NCBI GenBank assembly: GCA_935421135.1
Contig: OW285187.1
Location: 5,890,001-5,954,000 of the forward strand
DNA length: 64,000 nucleotides
Direction of reading: 5' to 3'
Source of the DNA: Bugulina stolonifera
Taxonomy: Eukaryota; Bryozoa; Gymnolaemata; Cheilostomatida; Bugulidae
Part shown: positions 37,687 to 48,668 of the stretch, one piece after another
How positions within the stretch are numbered: position 1 is the first letter of the stretch
Layout of the letters: the number at the start of each line of letters is the position of its first letter
Notes under the pieces: model-generated
Database searches by the model: none
Told to the model about the DNA's origin: nothing
The model's input: only the letters and a program-made list of their open reading frames with translations
Made by a program: the position numbers and the translations under genes

Positions 37687-39727
37687 AGTCCTCACACACA
37701 AATCATCATATGATATACATGTACGTACCTGTACTATAGTCTACTAAACGAACTAAAGGGTATATGGTTTTATAATATTCTTTAGACCCAGCTACCAGTT
37801 GCCCAGTTAGGTACACAGTACATGCATGATATAGCACATGATGATATAGTACATTATATAGTACATTAAGTGTTTCTGACTGTATATTTTCTGGAATTGT
37901 TTGAAACTTGATGCAATAATCAAGGCAAGGATAACATTATTATAAGCTATGGTGTGTCTATTTCTCCTTTCAAGAGTATGAATCCTACATTGCTGTGATT
38001 TTGAGTTACCTACTCGAGGAAGTTTGGTTTAATTATTATGGTGTTTATTATATTATATCAACTCTACCTCTAAATCCAAACTATGTAGATTATCGGTAAT
38101 GATTAAAACTGCACTGTGCAGGTTGAAACCTGACACTAGCTAGGTAAATTTTGTTATAAATATATTTTTTTGGTTATTTTTACTGTACTTGTATGATGCA
38201 TAACACAGCTAGACAACTTTTGACATGAAACCTATATACATGTATTAGTATTCTATGTTAATGTAACACATACAAATATAATGCATATTATAATATAAAA
38301 AATAAGGATGTTTTATTGCACCAGCCTCAAATAGTGTAGTATTCAGTAAATTCCTCAGCTGGTTCAACTCCCTTCATATCATGAGTACTACTGGGGGCCA
38401 CATTCAAATGGTATAATGTAGGCCATTTTGTGTTTTATGTCATTTTCAGCTGATTTTCTGAATTTATCTTAGTAGCTTCAAACATTACACTCATGTCTAG
38501 CTGAAACTCATGGATAGTATATTAAGTTTTCTCATGTGTAATATTATAATCACGATCATTATAGCAAATAATGCACACGAGTGAAACTGTCCAATATTCA
38601 AAATAAGAGCCCAGTGTGTGCATGTCTGAATCATAAGACAATTGGTTTGTCTATAAAACTAAGCACACTTTCTCCAATTATACCATATATTATGTCAAAT
38701 TTGGTACAGAGAGAGGACAACTTCTCACTGTAATCAATAGCCTACAAATTGTCCATAGCTTAGCCCATTTGATCTTAGCCATTTTACTTTTTACTCTACT
38801 AAGCTGCAAACCAGCTACTACTACACATTACAGAATAGAGAAGACAGCTTCTGGTGGGGGTGCGCCATAAAGAAGAAAACAACTAGTCAACATTTCAAAC
38901 TAGACCTACTCATTATGTAGATGGCTTTAGTAAATAGCCTACATACAGTATAATATGGTTGTGGGGGGGGGGGGGGGGGTTGGAAGTTGGAACTGCTTTA
39001 AAAGCTACTGATACTTATGGGTATACATATGTTTAGAAAACACACAGATAGAAAATTTTGGTTCAGCAGTGACTGTCATTTGTATCAGGCAGAATGGTGT
39101 TGCAATAATAATAATAATGCAGTAGGCCTTTAATATTCACTTAATCATATTAATTATATTTGCCTGTAGTGAACTGTGACTTACTACCTACTGCATTGTG
39201 TGTATTCAACAGCAACCGATACACATTTATGTATTGAATATTTTCTGTTTTCGGTTGTATTTATCTTGGTCTTTGTCTACTAAAACCTCAAAATTTAACA
39301 TAACTAGAAAGCATTACATCCGTTTTACATACATGTACCTATAAAATTTACAGTATAAAACTTTTCTCTCCCTACAACTTCATTGTACAGCCCTGCAACA
39401 GTTTCAAAGGATAAACATAGCCTGCTGATAACTGGAGGCTCTGAATTCAGTGCCTTACCTGAGACATTGTCGAATCCTAGACACCTTTGTTAACTAGTAG
39501 CAACAAGTTCCAACTTTATCCTCAAAGCACACAGTATCCATTGAAGATAGATCTATAATAGTCTATAATTATGTTTTGTATAGAAAGCTCTCTAGAAAGC
39601 TAGAGAGTAAAACTGTCTGAATAAAGTAGAAATATACCAGACAGTAAAATTAGGTCTCAGTTTAACAGTGGCGTGTGAAGGGAGAACACGATCTTACTTG
39701 GTACCACACGTCATAGCTACACCAAAT
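37687..39727. other. Intergenic region with poly-G run
   Basis: It holds the RNF181 3' UTR and the upstream region of the first tandem paralogue. A run of 17 G at about 38947-38963 and an AAT-repeat near 39106 are the only simple repeats. One copy of the dispersed AGAGGACAACT word lies at 38712. No exon was recognised. Confidence 0.5.
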
Positions 39728-40645
39728 ATGTCTCTATTCAACATCATCACAGAGCTAGGACAAGGGCTGACAAGTGGTGTGGAAGGCCAGCATCGGTATG
39801 GCTTAGTTGCGCTGGGCTACACTTTCAATCTTCAACAAACTGACCTAGATTCATCAGATATGTCGGAGCCAATAGATGACTTGGAATCTGATCCACGAGA
39901 AGTGGTTGATGAAAGTTTACTCGAACTCTGCCAACCTTTACCTCAGATAACTGGGAATGAGATGGATTCAGATATGATCAATAGAATTTGTTACAGTTTT
40001 CATGATGTTTGCAGCTTCTGTGAAAATTATATATCGCTGGTAAATGCGTCTCCAGGAGAAGAGACACAGGCTAAAGCCGAGCTTCATTATTTCTGGAGCA
40101 CTGATGCACAAGACTTTGTTGAAGAGACTATCACAGCTTGTATGGAGGACTCTGTAGCAGATGCAGCCATGGTAGTGTTTGTTGTTTCAGCTTATGTACA
40201 TCTCCTTCTACTACAGGAGCTGGCAGCTGTTAACTCCAGAGAGGCAAATGCAGAATATGTAAATGCTTGTGAAATGATTAGTTTAAAGGCTGGACAGTAC
40301 CTGACCCACATCGTCTCCATCTACAACAAGTGTATGGAAGTAAGGAAAGCTGCCGTGTCCGAATTTGAAATATGCGAGTTTGAGACTGGAAATAGTGCTG
40401 ACTCAAATTACTGGACAGTAACATGGAAAGATTACCACACTGGATATAGACACTATGATGTTGTTGCTAAAGATGATTCAGATTCGGAATGTTTAAAAGA
40501 AAGATTGGTCAAGTCCAGAAATAGTTATGTCAATGATCTGGAGTTGGCCCTCAAAGCAAGTTTACCTTTTGATATCTTTGAAGTCGCTGAGACATTCAAC
40601 AATCTAACTAAGAGACCTTTAGGGGGACACATTTCAGAACAGTAA
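39728..40645 (+). CDS. Tandem paralogue 1: intronless, helical Cry-domain-I-like protein
   Basis: Single exon, 305 aa. I do not recognise a named animal family. It is clearly homologous to the next two genes: shared QPLP near residue 70, an AMVVFVVSAYVHLLLLQELA helix, YLTHIVSIYNKCMEVRKAAV, a paired-Trp segment (YWTVTW), KDDSDSE and a SLPF helix near the C-terminus. No signal peptide, membrane segment or Cys pattern is evident. The order of a buried hydrophobic helix with His-Leu-rich core, an aromatic Tyr-Asn helix and a final long helix resembles helices 5-7 of the N-terminal domain of bacterial three-domain Cry proteins; the beta domains are absent. That resemblance is inference. The start at MSLFNII was chosen because it aligns with the starts of both paralogues; the frame stays open 20 codons upstream to 39668. 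AATAAA at 41013-41018. Confidence 0.65.
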   Translation: MSLFNIITELGQGLTSGVEGQHRYGLVALGYTFNLQQTDLDSSDMSEPIDDLESDPREVVDESLLELCQPLPQITGNEMDSDMINRICYSFHDVCSFCENYISLVNASPGEETQAKAELHYFWSTDAQDFVEETITACMEDSVADAAMVVFVVSAYVHLLLLQELAAVNSREANAEYVNACEMISLKAGQYLTHIVSIYNKCMEVRKAAVSEFEICEFETGNSADSNYWTVTWKDYHTGYRHYDVVAKDDSDSECLKERLVKSRNSYVNDLELALKASLPFDIFEVAETFNNLTKRPLGGHISEQ

Positions 40646-41660
40646 CTAGTCAGCACCATGCATTTATTCTCAACCTATGCAGTGTCTATTGTCTACCTCT
40701 CTCTCTCAAGACATCTATTAGACAAAGATTGGTCTATTTCCTTGTTTAATATGTACAACACAAACTGTAAATATACTATATCTTTACTATTTCTTACAGG
40801 TTTATTGTTTTATACAGCAAGCATTCGGGACTATTTACTACAGGCAACAAAATAAGGTATACAAATACATAGCCTATGAGTGTATTTTGTGCCTGGTATA
40901 TTTCTGGTGCAGTAGTGTACTTTGTGGTCTAAAATATTGTCTTACTATAATAGATTTTATCAAATGAGTAAATTATAGTTAGATGCTGTTTAGGTTTGAA
41001 GTAAACAGAAATAATAAAGCAGCTGAATTCAATATTAAGTTAATGTGCTCCTACTTGCCACTAGAAATATACTCAGAAGAAAACTTGGAAATGGTCAACT
41101 TCATTTACAAGTTGATAAATTCTGGACAGTAGCTATCTCTTAGCTCAAAGAATAATGTTAGCGCCACTATCTGTGTCTAGTATATTGTCCAGCTTACCCA
41201 ACTCTGCATAAATTGGAAACACTTGGGGTCCCTCTCTAAAGTTTTAAAAACAACAGCTACATTTGGCTTCCTTTTTATGGGTGCCAGCAACAGACCTGGT
41301 AAGGTTTTCCAGCATGCCTAATTAATAGGTAGAATTCTAGTGATAGTATTTCAGCTAATATACTCTGCAGGGTAGTGGATTTGGCATCACACAACCACAT
41401 AGAATGGCCCCACTCATGACTAGAATTCCACCAGGAACCCAATAGGTATAAAAGGAACTAGCTGGAAAACTATAGAGAATAAAAAATACTGCAACCTGCA
41501 GCTCCAGAAGTCTTTGTGTAAAAATAAAGCTTATAAAGCTATCGTGGTTTATCATACATAGACAGCTGGCTCCTATTAATATAATAACCAACAAAGTTTA
41601 CAGAGAGTAGAGCTGAGCAGCAAGGATTAAAGATTCCAGACTGCTTAGAGATTAGAGACT

Positions 41661-42557
41661 ATGCATTTAGGCCTTCCTGCATTCATCAAAGAGCTGCAGC
41701 AAGGATTGACAGAAGGTCGACCTCCTAAGGGAGGTGCAACTATGCTGAATCATCTGATTGGGAGACATCTAATTGGCAGTGACTGGGAACAAACTAAAGA
41801 GCTACTATTCCAACCATTGCCTTTGGTAACCAAAAAAACACTAGATCATAGAACAATTGAAAAAACTTGGAGAACCTTCTACAAATGTATAAGATCCTGC
41901 ACACAGTACACTTTTCTAATTAAAACTGATCCACCTCCAGGGAGATACATGTCTAAGAAAAGACGAGACAAAATTTGTACATATTGGAACAAGAGGCTAC
42001 TGAGGTTCACAAAGATAACTGTTACAAATATGATGAAAGATTCAGTAGCTGAACAAGCAATAACAATGTTTGTTGTCTCTGCATTTTTTCAACTGTTTTT
42101 TCTTCAAGAGATGGCTTTAATAGATCCAACAGAAGAACAGCCAAGCAAAACACACGCTGCTCGAATGATCAAGCAATACGCTCGGCAGTACCAAGCTCAT
42201 GTTCTCTCAGTCTTTAACAGATGTTTGGAAGTTAGAAAAGCTGGAGTATCTGAGTTTGAAGTAGCTTCAGGTTCTGCTGAAGCTAGCTTCTGGGATATAT
42301 CATGGACAGATAGTTTCTCCTGCAACACCTTATGCCGAATTTTTAAGAAAGACAGTTACGATCCAGAATACTTGAACAAAGAAATCATAGATCTCAAAAA
42401 CTATAACGACAAACAGATAAAGTCTGAAATTGAAGATAGTCTGCCTTTTGTCTTGTCGGAAGTGACAAGCACCTTCAAAAAACTGATAAAAAATCCCCTT
42501 CCACCATTTGCCCAGCGTACTTTCTGGACAGTGGTCCACTCTTACCCATCTCCTTAA
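41661..42557 (+). CDS. Tandem paralogue 2 of the intronless family
   Basis: Single exon, 298 aa, 1 kb downstream of paralogue 1 in the same direction. Aligns along its whole length: start MHLGLPAFIKELQQGL, QPLPLVT near residue 53, DSVAEQAITMFVVSAFFQLF, YQAHVLSVFNRCLEVRKAGV, FWDISWTDSFS, DPEYLNKEI, then SLPF and NPLPP before a divergent, non-homologous tail. It is more basic than its neighbours (SKKRRDK, KLIKNP) and replaces the His of the core helix by Gln. No signal peptide. Function unknown; the same remote likeness to Cry domain I applies. The absence of introns beside intron-dense neighbours suggests retroposition or transfer before duplication. Confidence 0.65.
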   Translation: MHLGLPAFIKELQQGLTEGRPPKGGATMLNHLIGRHLIGSDWEQTKELLFQPLPLVTKKTLDHRTIEKTWRTFYKCIRSCTQYTFLIKTDPPPGRYMSKKRRDKICTYWNKRLLRFTKITVTNMMKDSVAEQAITMFVVSAFFQLFFLQEMALIDPTEEQPSKTHAARMIKQYARQYQAHVLSVFNRCLEVRKAGVSEFEVASGSAEASFWDISWTDSFSCNTLCRIFKKDSYDPEYLNKEIIDLKNYNDKQIKSEIEDSLPFVLSEVTSTFKKLIKNPLPPFAQRTFWTVVHSYPSP

Positions 42558-42951
42558 CACAATAGCACTGTACTCAGCTTTTACATAGTATTTCATGGTG
42601 ACACTTTTATCTAAAATCTACATGTAGTTTTAGTAGAAAATGTACTATGTAGCCTACACTGTATTATAACCACAACTGATGAACTTGATAATAATACCAT
42701 TTATTTGTTGTGATTGGGATTTGTAATACAGGTATATGAATCTTTGGTCACATAGCCTTAGTACTAGTAGCCTTTTGTGTCTCCACCTCTGAATTTTCCC
42801 CAAGCATGTTTGATCCAATGGCTTGGAGGTGGAAATTGTTGTTGCAACCTGCATGATAAATACCATTAAAACCTGATGACAAACACTGATGCTTACTTGA
42901 TGAATATTGAGGCTCAATCTTCTATATTTTTATACACTAAAGAAACTATGG

Positions 42952-43057
42952 GCACTCATAAGCTATTGAGCATAACTAGAAGTTGTCTTCTCTTATTCTA
43001 TCTTCCTCAAAGATAAGGGAAGATAACTTCTAACTTGGATCAGTAGCTTATGAGTGC
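42952..43057. repeat. 106-nt long hairpin between paralogues 2 and 3
   Basis: GCACTCATAAGCTA at 42952 pairs with TAGCTTATGAGTGC ending at 43057, and AGAAGTTGTCTTC pairs inside with GAAGATAACTTCT. The arms are about 46 nt with a short loop around CCTCAAAG and a few mismatches. It could be a miRNA-like precursor or a foldback remnant; the inner AGAAGTTGTC word is related to a word dispersed in the window. Confidence 0.75.
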
Positions 43058-43531
43058 ACATGTACTAAGCTGATAGGGTCACTCCATATACATGTATCTA
43101 CTAGCGCGTCAGATTGTGGTATTGGACAAAGTGTAAAGTACTGGACTGTATAATAGCATTTTTGGGCTAGGGAAGTGCTAGAGGTTAGGTAGAGTCGTAA
43201 ATCACTGCATCTTACAACCCACTTACCAGACAACCCACCTAAAGATCCACCTAGCTGACAGATAACAATAGACAGATAAAAGACTCAGCAACCTGGCAGC
43301 AACAACTACTGCTTGAACAATAAAACAACCCACCCACTGCGCAATTCTGAATTTTTTTATATTTTCTTCATCCCAGTGTTCTTATTCAAAACGGCAGAAT
43401 CTAGTAAGCTGATGTGCAGCAGGCAAGCTATCCACCAGTTTTCCCAGAGAGCACAAAGCCTACAAAACACTATACAAGTTGCACTCTTGCTTATTGTCAG
43501 GTCTCCCAGCTGCTGCAGTGCCAGTGGTATC

Positions 43532-44446
43532 ATGAATTTACCTGTTATTATTAATGATCTAGAAGAAGGGTTGATTAAAGGTTTGTATGGTTTCTGTGGA
43601 GTGGAGGTGATCAACTACTCGTTTGATGGATGTTTAGATAGTATGGAGGAAGACGATCCAGACCCACTTGAAGAACTTACTCAGCCCATCCCACTGGCCA
43701 CAAAGGAGGAACTGAGTGAAGAATTGGCTCTCCAAATCTGGCAAACTTTTGTCAAACTATTGAAGTTTTGCAAGGAGTACAAGGACATTAAAGATGGAGT
43801 AACAACAAAGACCGGCATCTCAATAGAAGGCAAAATCCAACTCCTCTATTTCTGGCTAACAAAGCTAGAAATATTTATAAAGCCACCCATCATCAGTTTG
43901 AAAGAGAAACCCATAGCAGAACCAGCAATGGTGGCATTTATTGTTGTTGCATATGTACACCTTCTTCTACTCCAAGAGATAGCAACTATAGAAGAAAGTA
44001 TAGACAAGACAGGGCTAAGCCCTGAGAGAACCAGCCTTACCACTTTCATCAGGCATGAGGCCCAGCGATACCTGAGTCATCTTATCGTTGTTTACAACAA
44101 ATGCATTGAAGCAAGAAAAGCTCAAGTCTCCAAATTCATAGTAGTAGGACCTGAGTCTTTTAGTAATTGGACTGTAAAATGGATTGATAACTTTAGTGGC
44201 CTTAGTTTTAACGGTGCAGTCAAGAGAGATGATTCGGACCCAGAATCTCTACGAAAAGGAATAAGTGAATTACGAAATGAATACATTGGCTCTGTAGTGA
44301 GTAAACTTAAAACCAGTTTACCATTCAATTTCTCAATTGTTACAAAAACATTGGAGGAGATAAGAAGGAATCCATTGCCGCCCATGTGCAGAAAAGATAT
44401 GACTGTAACTTCCCCCAGTTTCCCTCGTCTAAGGCTTTTAAAATAA
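43532..44446 (+). CDS. Tandem paralogue 3 of the intronless family
   Basis: Single exon, 304 aa from the Met that aligns with the other two starts (MNLPVIINDLEEGL). The frame is open upstream to 43313, but that 73-codon part has no counterpart in the paralogues and is probably 5' UTR; a spliced or alternative N-terminus cannot be excluded. Conserved blocks: QPIPLATKE near 50, AMVAFIVVAYVHLLLLQEIA, YLSHLIVVYNKCIEARKAQV, NWTVKWIDNFSG, KRDDSDPESLRKGI, SLPFNF and RNPLPP. It is closest to paralogue 1 in the core helix. AATAAA overlaps the stop codon (44445-44450), so the 3' UTR may be very short. Function unknown. Confidence 0.65.
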   Translation: MNLPVIINDLEEGLIKGLYGFCGVEVINYSFDGCLDSMEEDDPDPLEELTQPIPLATKEELSEELALQIWQTFVKLLKFCKEYKDIKDGVTTKTGISIEGKIQLLYFWLTKLEIFIKPPIISLKEKPIAEPAMVAFIVVAYVHLLLLQEIATIEESIDKTGLSPERTSLTTFIRHEAQRYLSHLIVVYNKCIEARKAQVSKFIVVGPESFSNWTVKWIDNFSGLSFNGAVKRDDSDPESLRKGISELRNEYIGSVVSKLKTSLPFNFSIVTKTLEEIRRNPLPPMCRKDMTVTSPSFPRLRLLK

Positions 44447-45259
44447 TAAAGTTTCATTTCCAACTTTCTCAGTAACATTTTGATAACATTATCTAATGAG
44501 CTGATTTTATCAATATTGGCCAATCCTGTATTCTGTCAGAAACTTTATAGTCAAGCTACCCTTGATAGTAAACAAAAGTAGTATTGCATGGCATTTATGC
44601 ACTCTCCAATACTTTCAACCAAACTTGTACAAGTAGGAGTCATAGAGCTAGACTAGTACTTAGCCTAATAAGCATGAAGTTCAGCTGACATAACACCTCT
44701 TGAACTGTGAGTTTGCTTTCTGTGCACAGGTTGCCATGGAGTAGGCTATATTTTACGTGTGCACTTTATATGAACCTTGACTGGTTAGATATTAATCACT
44801 AAATAATACTCTATAATCTGCAAAAAGGTCCTTTTGGATTTGAAAATTCCGAAAGATAGACAGTGTTATTCTTGACATTTGGAGTTGTCATCCATTGTAT
44901 TGTGAGGTCAACTGCTTAGCATTAAAATGGAAATAAAAATACTCATCACATTAGCAATAATGTTGGTACTATTCTTCAAAGTAAAGAAGTCAAAGGAGAA
45001 TACAAATCTCTTATACAGTGTAACTGAATAATACATACAACTTATATATTCTAGAGTCACAGTAAACAGGTAAATAGCACGATATTCAATATTTTTCACA
45101 TGAAGTGCCTATAATAATACTTTACCAAAAGCAGGCCTATATGCAGCCTGGGTTCCAAGCCAGTATTCATTCAGATAAAAACATGAAGACACCTATGTCC
45201 GTTATTTATCAAACAAGTAAACAATAATATTTAACTTGTATTCTCAAACTACACACACA

Positions 45260-48200
45260 TTATATGGATTTGTACTGGAGTTGTCCTCTCTCACCTTCAT
45301 AGGAATATATAATGCTTTCTTGCTCTAAGTAGCTAAGAATATATTTTACTACAACCTTAGTTATGACGCCAGACTTATAGTTTCTGCATACATTGCGTAT
45401 CAAACGCCTCTCTTCACCCACTGCCTCAGCAGCTCTTCTCACATCATCTTTTAGTCTAGTTTGGGTAAGAGTTACTCGTACCCTACCTTGAGTATCGGTA
45501 AATGCAGCACCTAAGTCTAAGGCGAATGATATAAAATGTCTCCACTTACTGACTGTATTTATGAGTTCACCAAAAGACTGCTCAGGTCCAGTGGAGGTTA
45601 CTGGTATGTGTTCGACAACTGCCGCCTCTAATACTTCATCTTGATTGGCCGATTTAAGGAAATGAGATTCTACAGTCTTCCATAAGCTTGGATAGGGTAC
45701 CTAGTCAGACAAACTTCATAAAATAGTAAAATTAGGTAAAATTGTATAAAATAATAAGATATAAATTACTGATTACATTGCATAGTTACCTGAGATTCTT
45801 TGTCTGTTGGATCTGAGGCTACAGAGCCTATTCCACTTCCTTCATTACAGACTGATAAAACTCTCTCTGAGACTCGAGCTACTTCAAATATCCAGTCAGC
45901 GAAAGCGTTGCAGTCATTCTCTATCCCTAAACATAAACGGAGTTAATGTGAAGAAGTAGAACACGTTGTGGCATACCATGTCCTTTCCCTGGCTCACAGT
46001 CTACCACATGTATTGGGATTGCAAACAAGGAACGTGCCTTTCCATACTTTTATTATACACACTCACCATATTCAACCACCTTTAGTCTTTTAACATCTGG
46101 GTCATTAGCAGTTCTGGAAACTATGCCTCGTAGTCGAACCATGTGACCAATTCTAACCTCTGATTGGTTCAAAGACAGACATAGAGACCGCAGTGAGCTG
46201 CTAAGCTCCTCATCTAATGGAACAATGCTTAGTATCAGAATGACACATTCTAGACTTGGTAAAAACCTAACTAACGAGTAAAATTAAATTACTTGGTAAG
46301 CTAACTTGCATTTTATTACTGTCAAGCTAAGCTAAAGTAAATACCAACACATGCATTATACTTACAGTTAGTTACTGGCAATGGAGCTGTATCCTGTACC
46401 AACTGTGCACTGAGGAAACACTGTATACATCCAGAACCATCATCAACTACAAGGTATAGAGAGAAAAGCCAGTAAAATATCTAGTTAGGTCAATCTAATC
46501 CTGAAAACAGAAATAAAGGATTGGTCATTTAAATATAGGTCACACCACATAAACTTTGATGTTCAATGAAACTCGGAATATGCGAAATACATGTGTAATC
46601 CTCATTAGTATTTCTATTTATTATATCTAATACAGGTTTAGACATACTGTACATACAATTATTATGTTTAAAGTTTTCGATGTAGGCTGATACACTAGTA
46701 GGAACTACAGTATACAGTAGGTTGCTCTAGTGGTGATGCAAACATGAGTAATTGTCTTATCTTTGAATGTATTCAATAAACAATCATGAGAGGCATGAAG
46801 AGATCATGGTAAACCAAACATAGCTAATGGTAGGGGAGAAACAACTCCATACTGTACTGTATAACTCACCAGTGAGTAGAATGAACCCCTTATCAGGATG
46901 CTCATATACTTTCCTAACCAAACCGACTATCTCAACTTTGTGTATCAACTTGGCACTTGAAGGTAAAATATAATACAGACCTAAAACAATACACCAACAA
47001 TTATAGAGCAGTAGTATAGTATGGGTCCAGCCAAGGCAGATTGAGGTGGTGGTGCTATGGGTTATAACGTTAAGCGAGATTAGAAGATTAACCAAACCTC
47101 AATATCTCGTAGATATTGGTGTATAGAATCAAGAGCGGTCATTAATTGGCGATACACTAACTAATTATTCACTAATCATGAAAACATCATTGTTGTGAGT
47201 AGATCCAAATCATACCAGCTAGCTAATACCCAATAGTATAATCTATAAAATGAATACGTGATACAAAAATGCATTTGTTTGATTGTAGGCTATACTTCCA
47301 GTTCACTCACCCCTATTATTAGGACAAGGAATGTTCGGGCGACCACATCCAGAGACTATAAATATTGGAGAAAGCTATACCACAAAATCGAAAACACCAT
47401 AGAAATTGCAACCAGGGAGAACTTTTACTTTTTTCTTGGCAAACAGTTGAGTAGAGTGATACACACTATCCTGAGAAGTAATTGCAGATACAAAACAAAA
47501 GATTAACACCCGGGTTGATCACAGAAAAGTGGTTCTAAAACTATACCTGAGAGGTGCCCTCATCAATCACACCGAACTACGCAGGGTTTTGTCTCAATCA
47601 GCTGAACTCATATCTAGAAAGCGCATAGAACAACTCTCAACCTCCTCTCTACAAACTAGGAATGAGCTAAAGTTACTCACCAAGCGAGTATCACCGTAGT
47701 TCTTCCTCCGTCCTATAGATAAAATCCCCTGCTTTCGCCACATAATACTCAGTGTGCATAAGTGTCTTGAAAGAGATGGAGGAAGAGAGGACTGATCTAG
47801 AGAGAAACTATGAAACTCACGAAAACAGCACAATTATACCACGTATAGCAAATCGGTTATTTGTTCCTGATCGCCACACTTATTACCGTACCATCCTCTG
47901 CCCTTGGTCTGTGCTTATCCTCTATCCTTTGTTAGAGATATAGAGATACTATGAGAATAAAGTACACTCTAAATGCAGACAGGCCAACAAGGACGCAAAA
48001 TGAGTCTACAGACGCATTTTAGAGAAACCCTGCCCTTTGTGAGTCATATGATGTGCTAGTGAATCAACCAGAATCAACTGTCCAGACAAGAGCAAATCCG
48101 AGAGGAGTCCCACAGCCTGTCCAAGCAAGAGGAAATTCCTGCCACAACAGTTTCTTTCCCTTTACTATACGTGATCTTAGGAATAGTGGTCACACAACAG

Positions 48201-48668
48201 ATCCAAACAGCCAGGCATCCGCCTAATATAAATATTAATATAGTCAACTGGATGGGTACAACACAGGTATGCACTCCGTCCCTAAATGGCCAGCAAAGGC
48301 TCCTTACTGGAACAATGCATTATTATTACCCTACTAGCCACTGCACCATAATGAGGCACGCCCTTCTGCCCTCCAGGTCGTCTAGCGCGTTGCACGTATT
48401 GGTGAAACTTTAAGTTGATGTAAACGAGAGCGTGTTCAAAGTGAATTAAAATCCAGATTGAGATTATCATGATTACAGATTATCATTTTATTTTTAATTC
48501 GAGCGTGGGTGGCAATTGCTGTGAATGACTGAAAAATAACGGAATATAATTCTTACCTCTTTCATAGAAGCTAAGAGAATGAATCTGCTGTATTAACAAC
48601 TTGTTAAAAAGTAAAAAAGTTGGTGATAATCCACAACTCAGGTGTGATGAAAATCCAATATCTGACAT
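45260..48668 (-). CDS. STN1: STN1, CST complex telomere-capping subunit
   Basis: Six exons on the minus strand: 48668-48557, 46980-46870, 46446-46366, 46213-46067, 45926-45790 and 45700-45260; phases match; 342 aa (human 368). STN1 forms the RPA-like CST complex with CTC1 and TEN1 and promotes telomere C-strand fill-in. Exon 1 carries SPTFLLFNKLLIQQI, matching the family N-terminal helix before the OB fold. The OB fold runs from about residue 48: KLIHKVEIVGLVRKV is strand 1, VDDGSGCIQCFL (75-86) the signature hairpin, and IGHMVRLRGIV near 125 a later strand. The C-terminal half (from about 200) should be the winged-helix region; LIRNVCRNYKSGVITKVVVKYI and the following LEQESIIYSYEGER fit a wHTH pattern. 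The first intron is 1.6 kb and contains foreign-looking sequence. The start is the only ATG that gives the family N-terminus. Confidence 0.85.
47308..47699 (+). pseudogene. Coding-like relic in STN1 intron 1, opposite strand
   Basis: A plus-strand frame (open 47258-47506) reads protein-like from about 47322: RDYKYWRKLYHKIENTIEIA and FYFFLGKQLSRVIHTIL. Another frame (47514-47696, stop TAG at 47697-47699) continues with LYLRGALINHTELRRVL and LTKRV. Both have protein-like composition (amphipathic helices, Lys/Arg/Glu-rich), and the change of frame between them suggests one broken gene. I do not recognise the family. It could be a decayed mobile-element ORF or a nested gene with an unseen intron. 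Confidence 0.35.

Noticed and set aside
43313..43531. N-terminal extension of paralogue 3 as coding or signal peptide
   Set aside because: No counterpart in the two paralogues; the aligned start is the Met at 43532. A hydrophobic stretch (FFYIFFIPVFLF) near its start keeps a small doubt.
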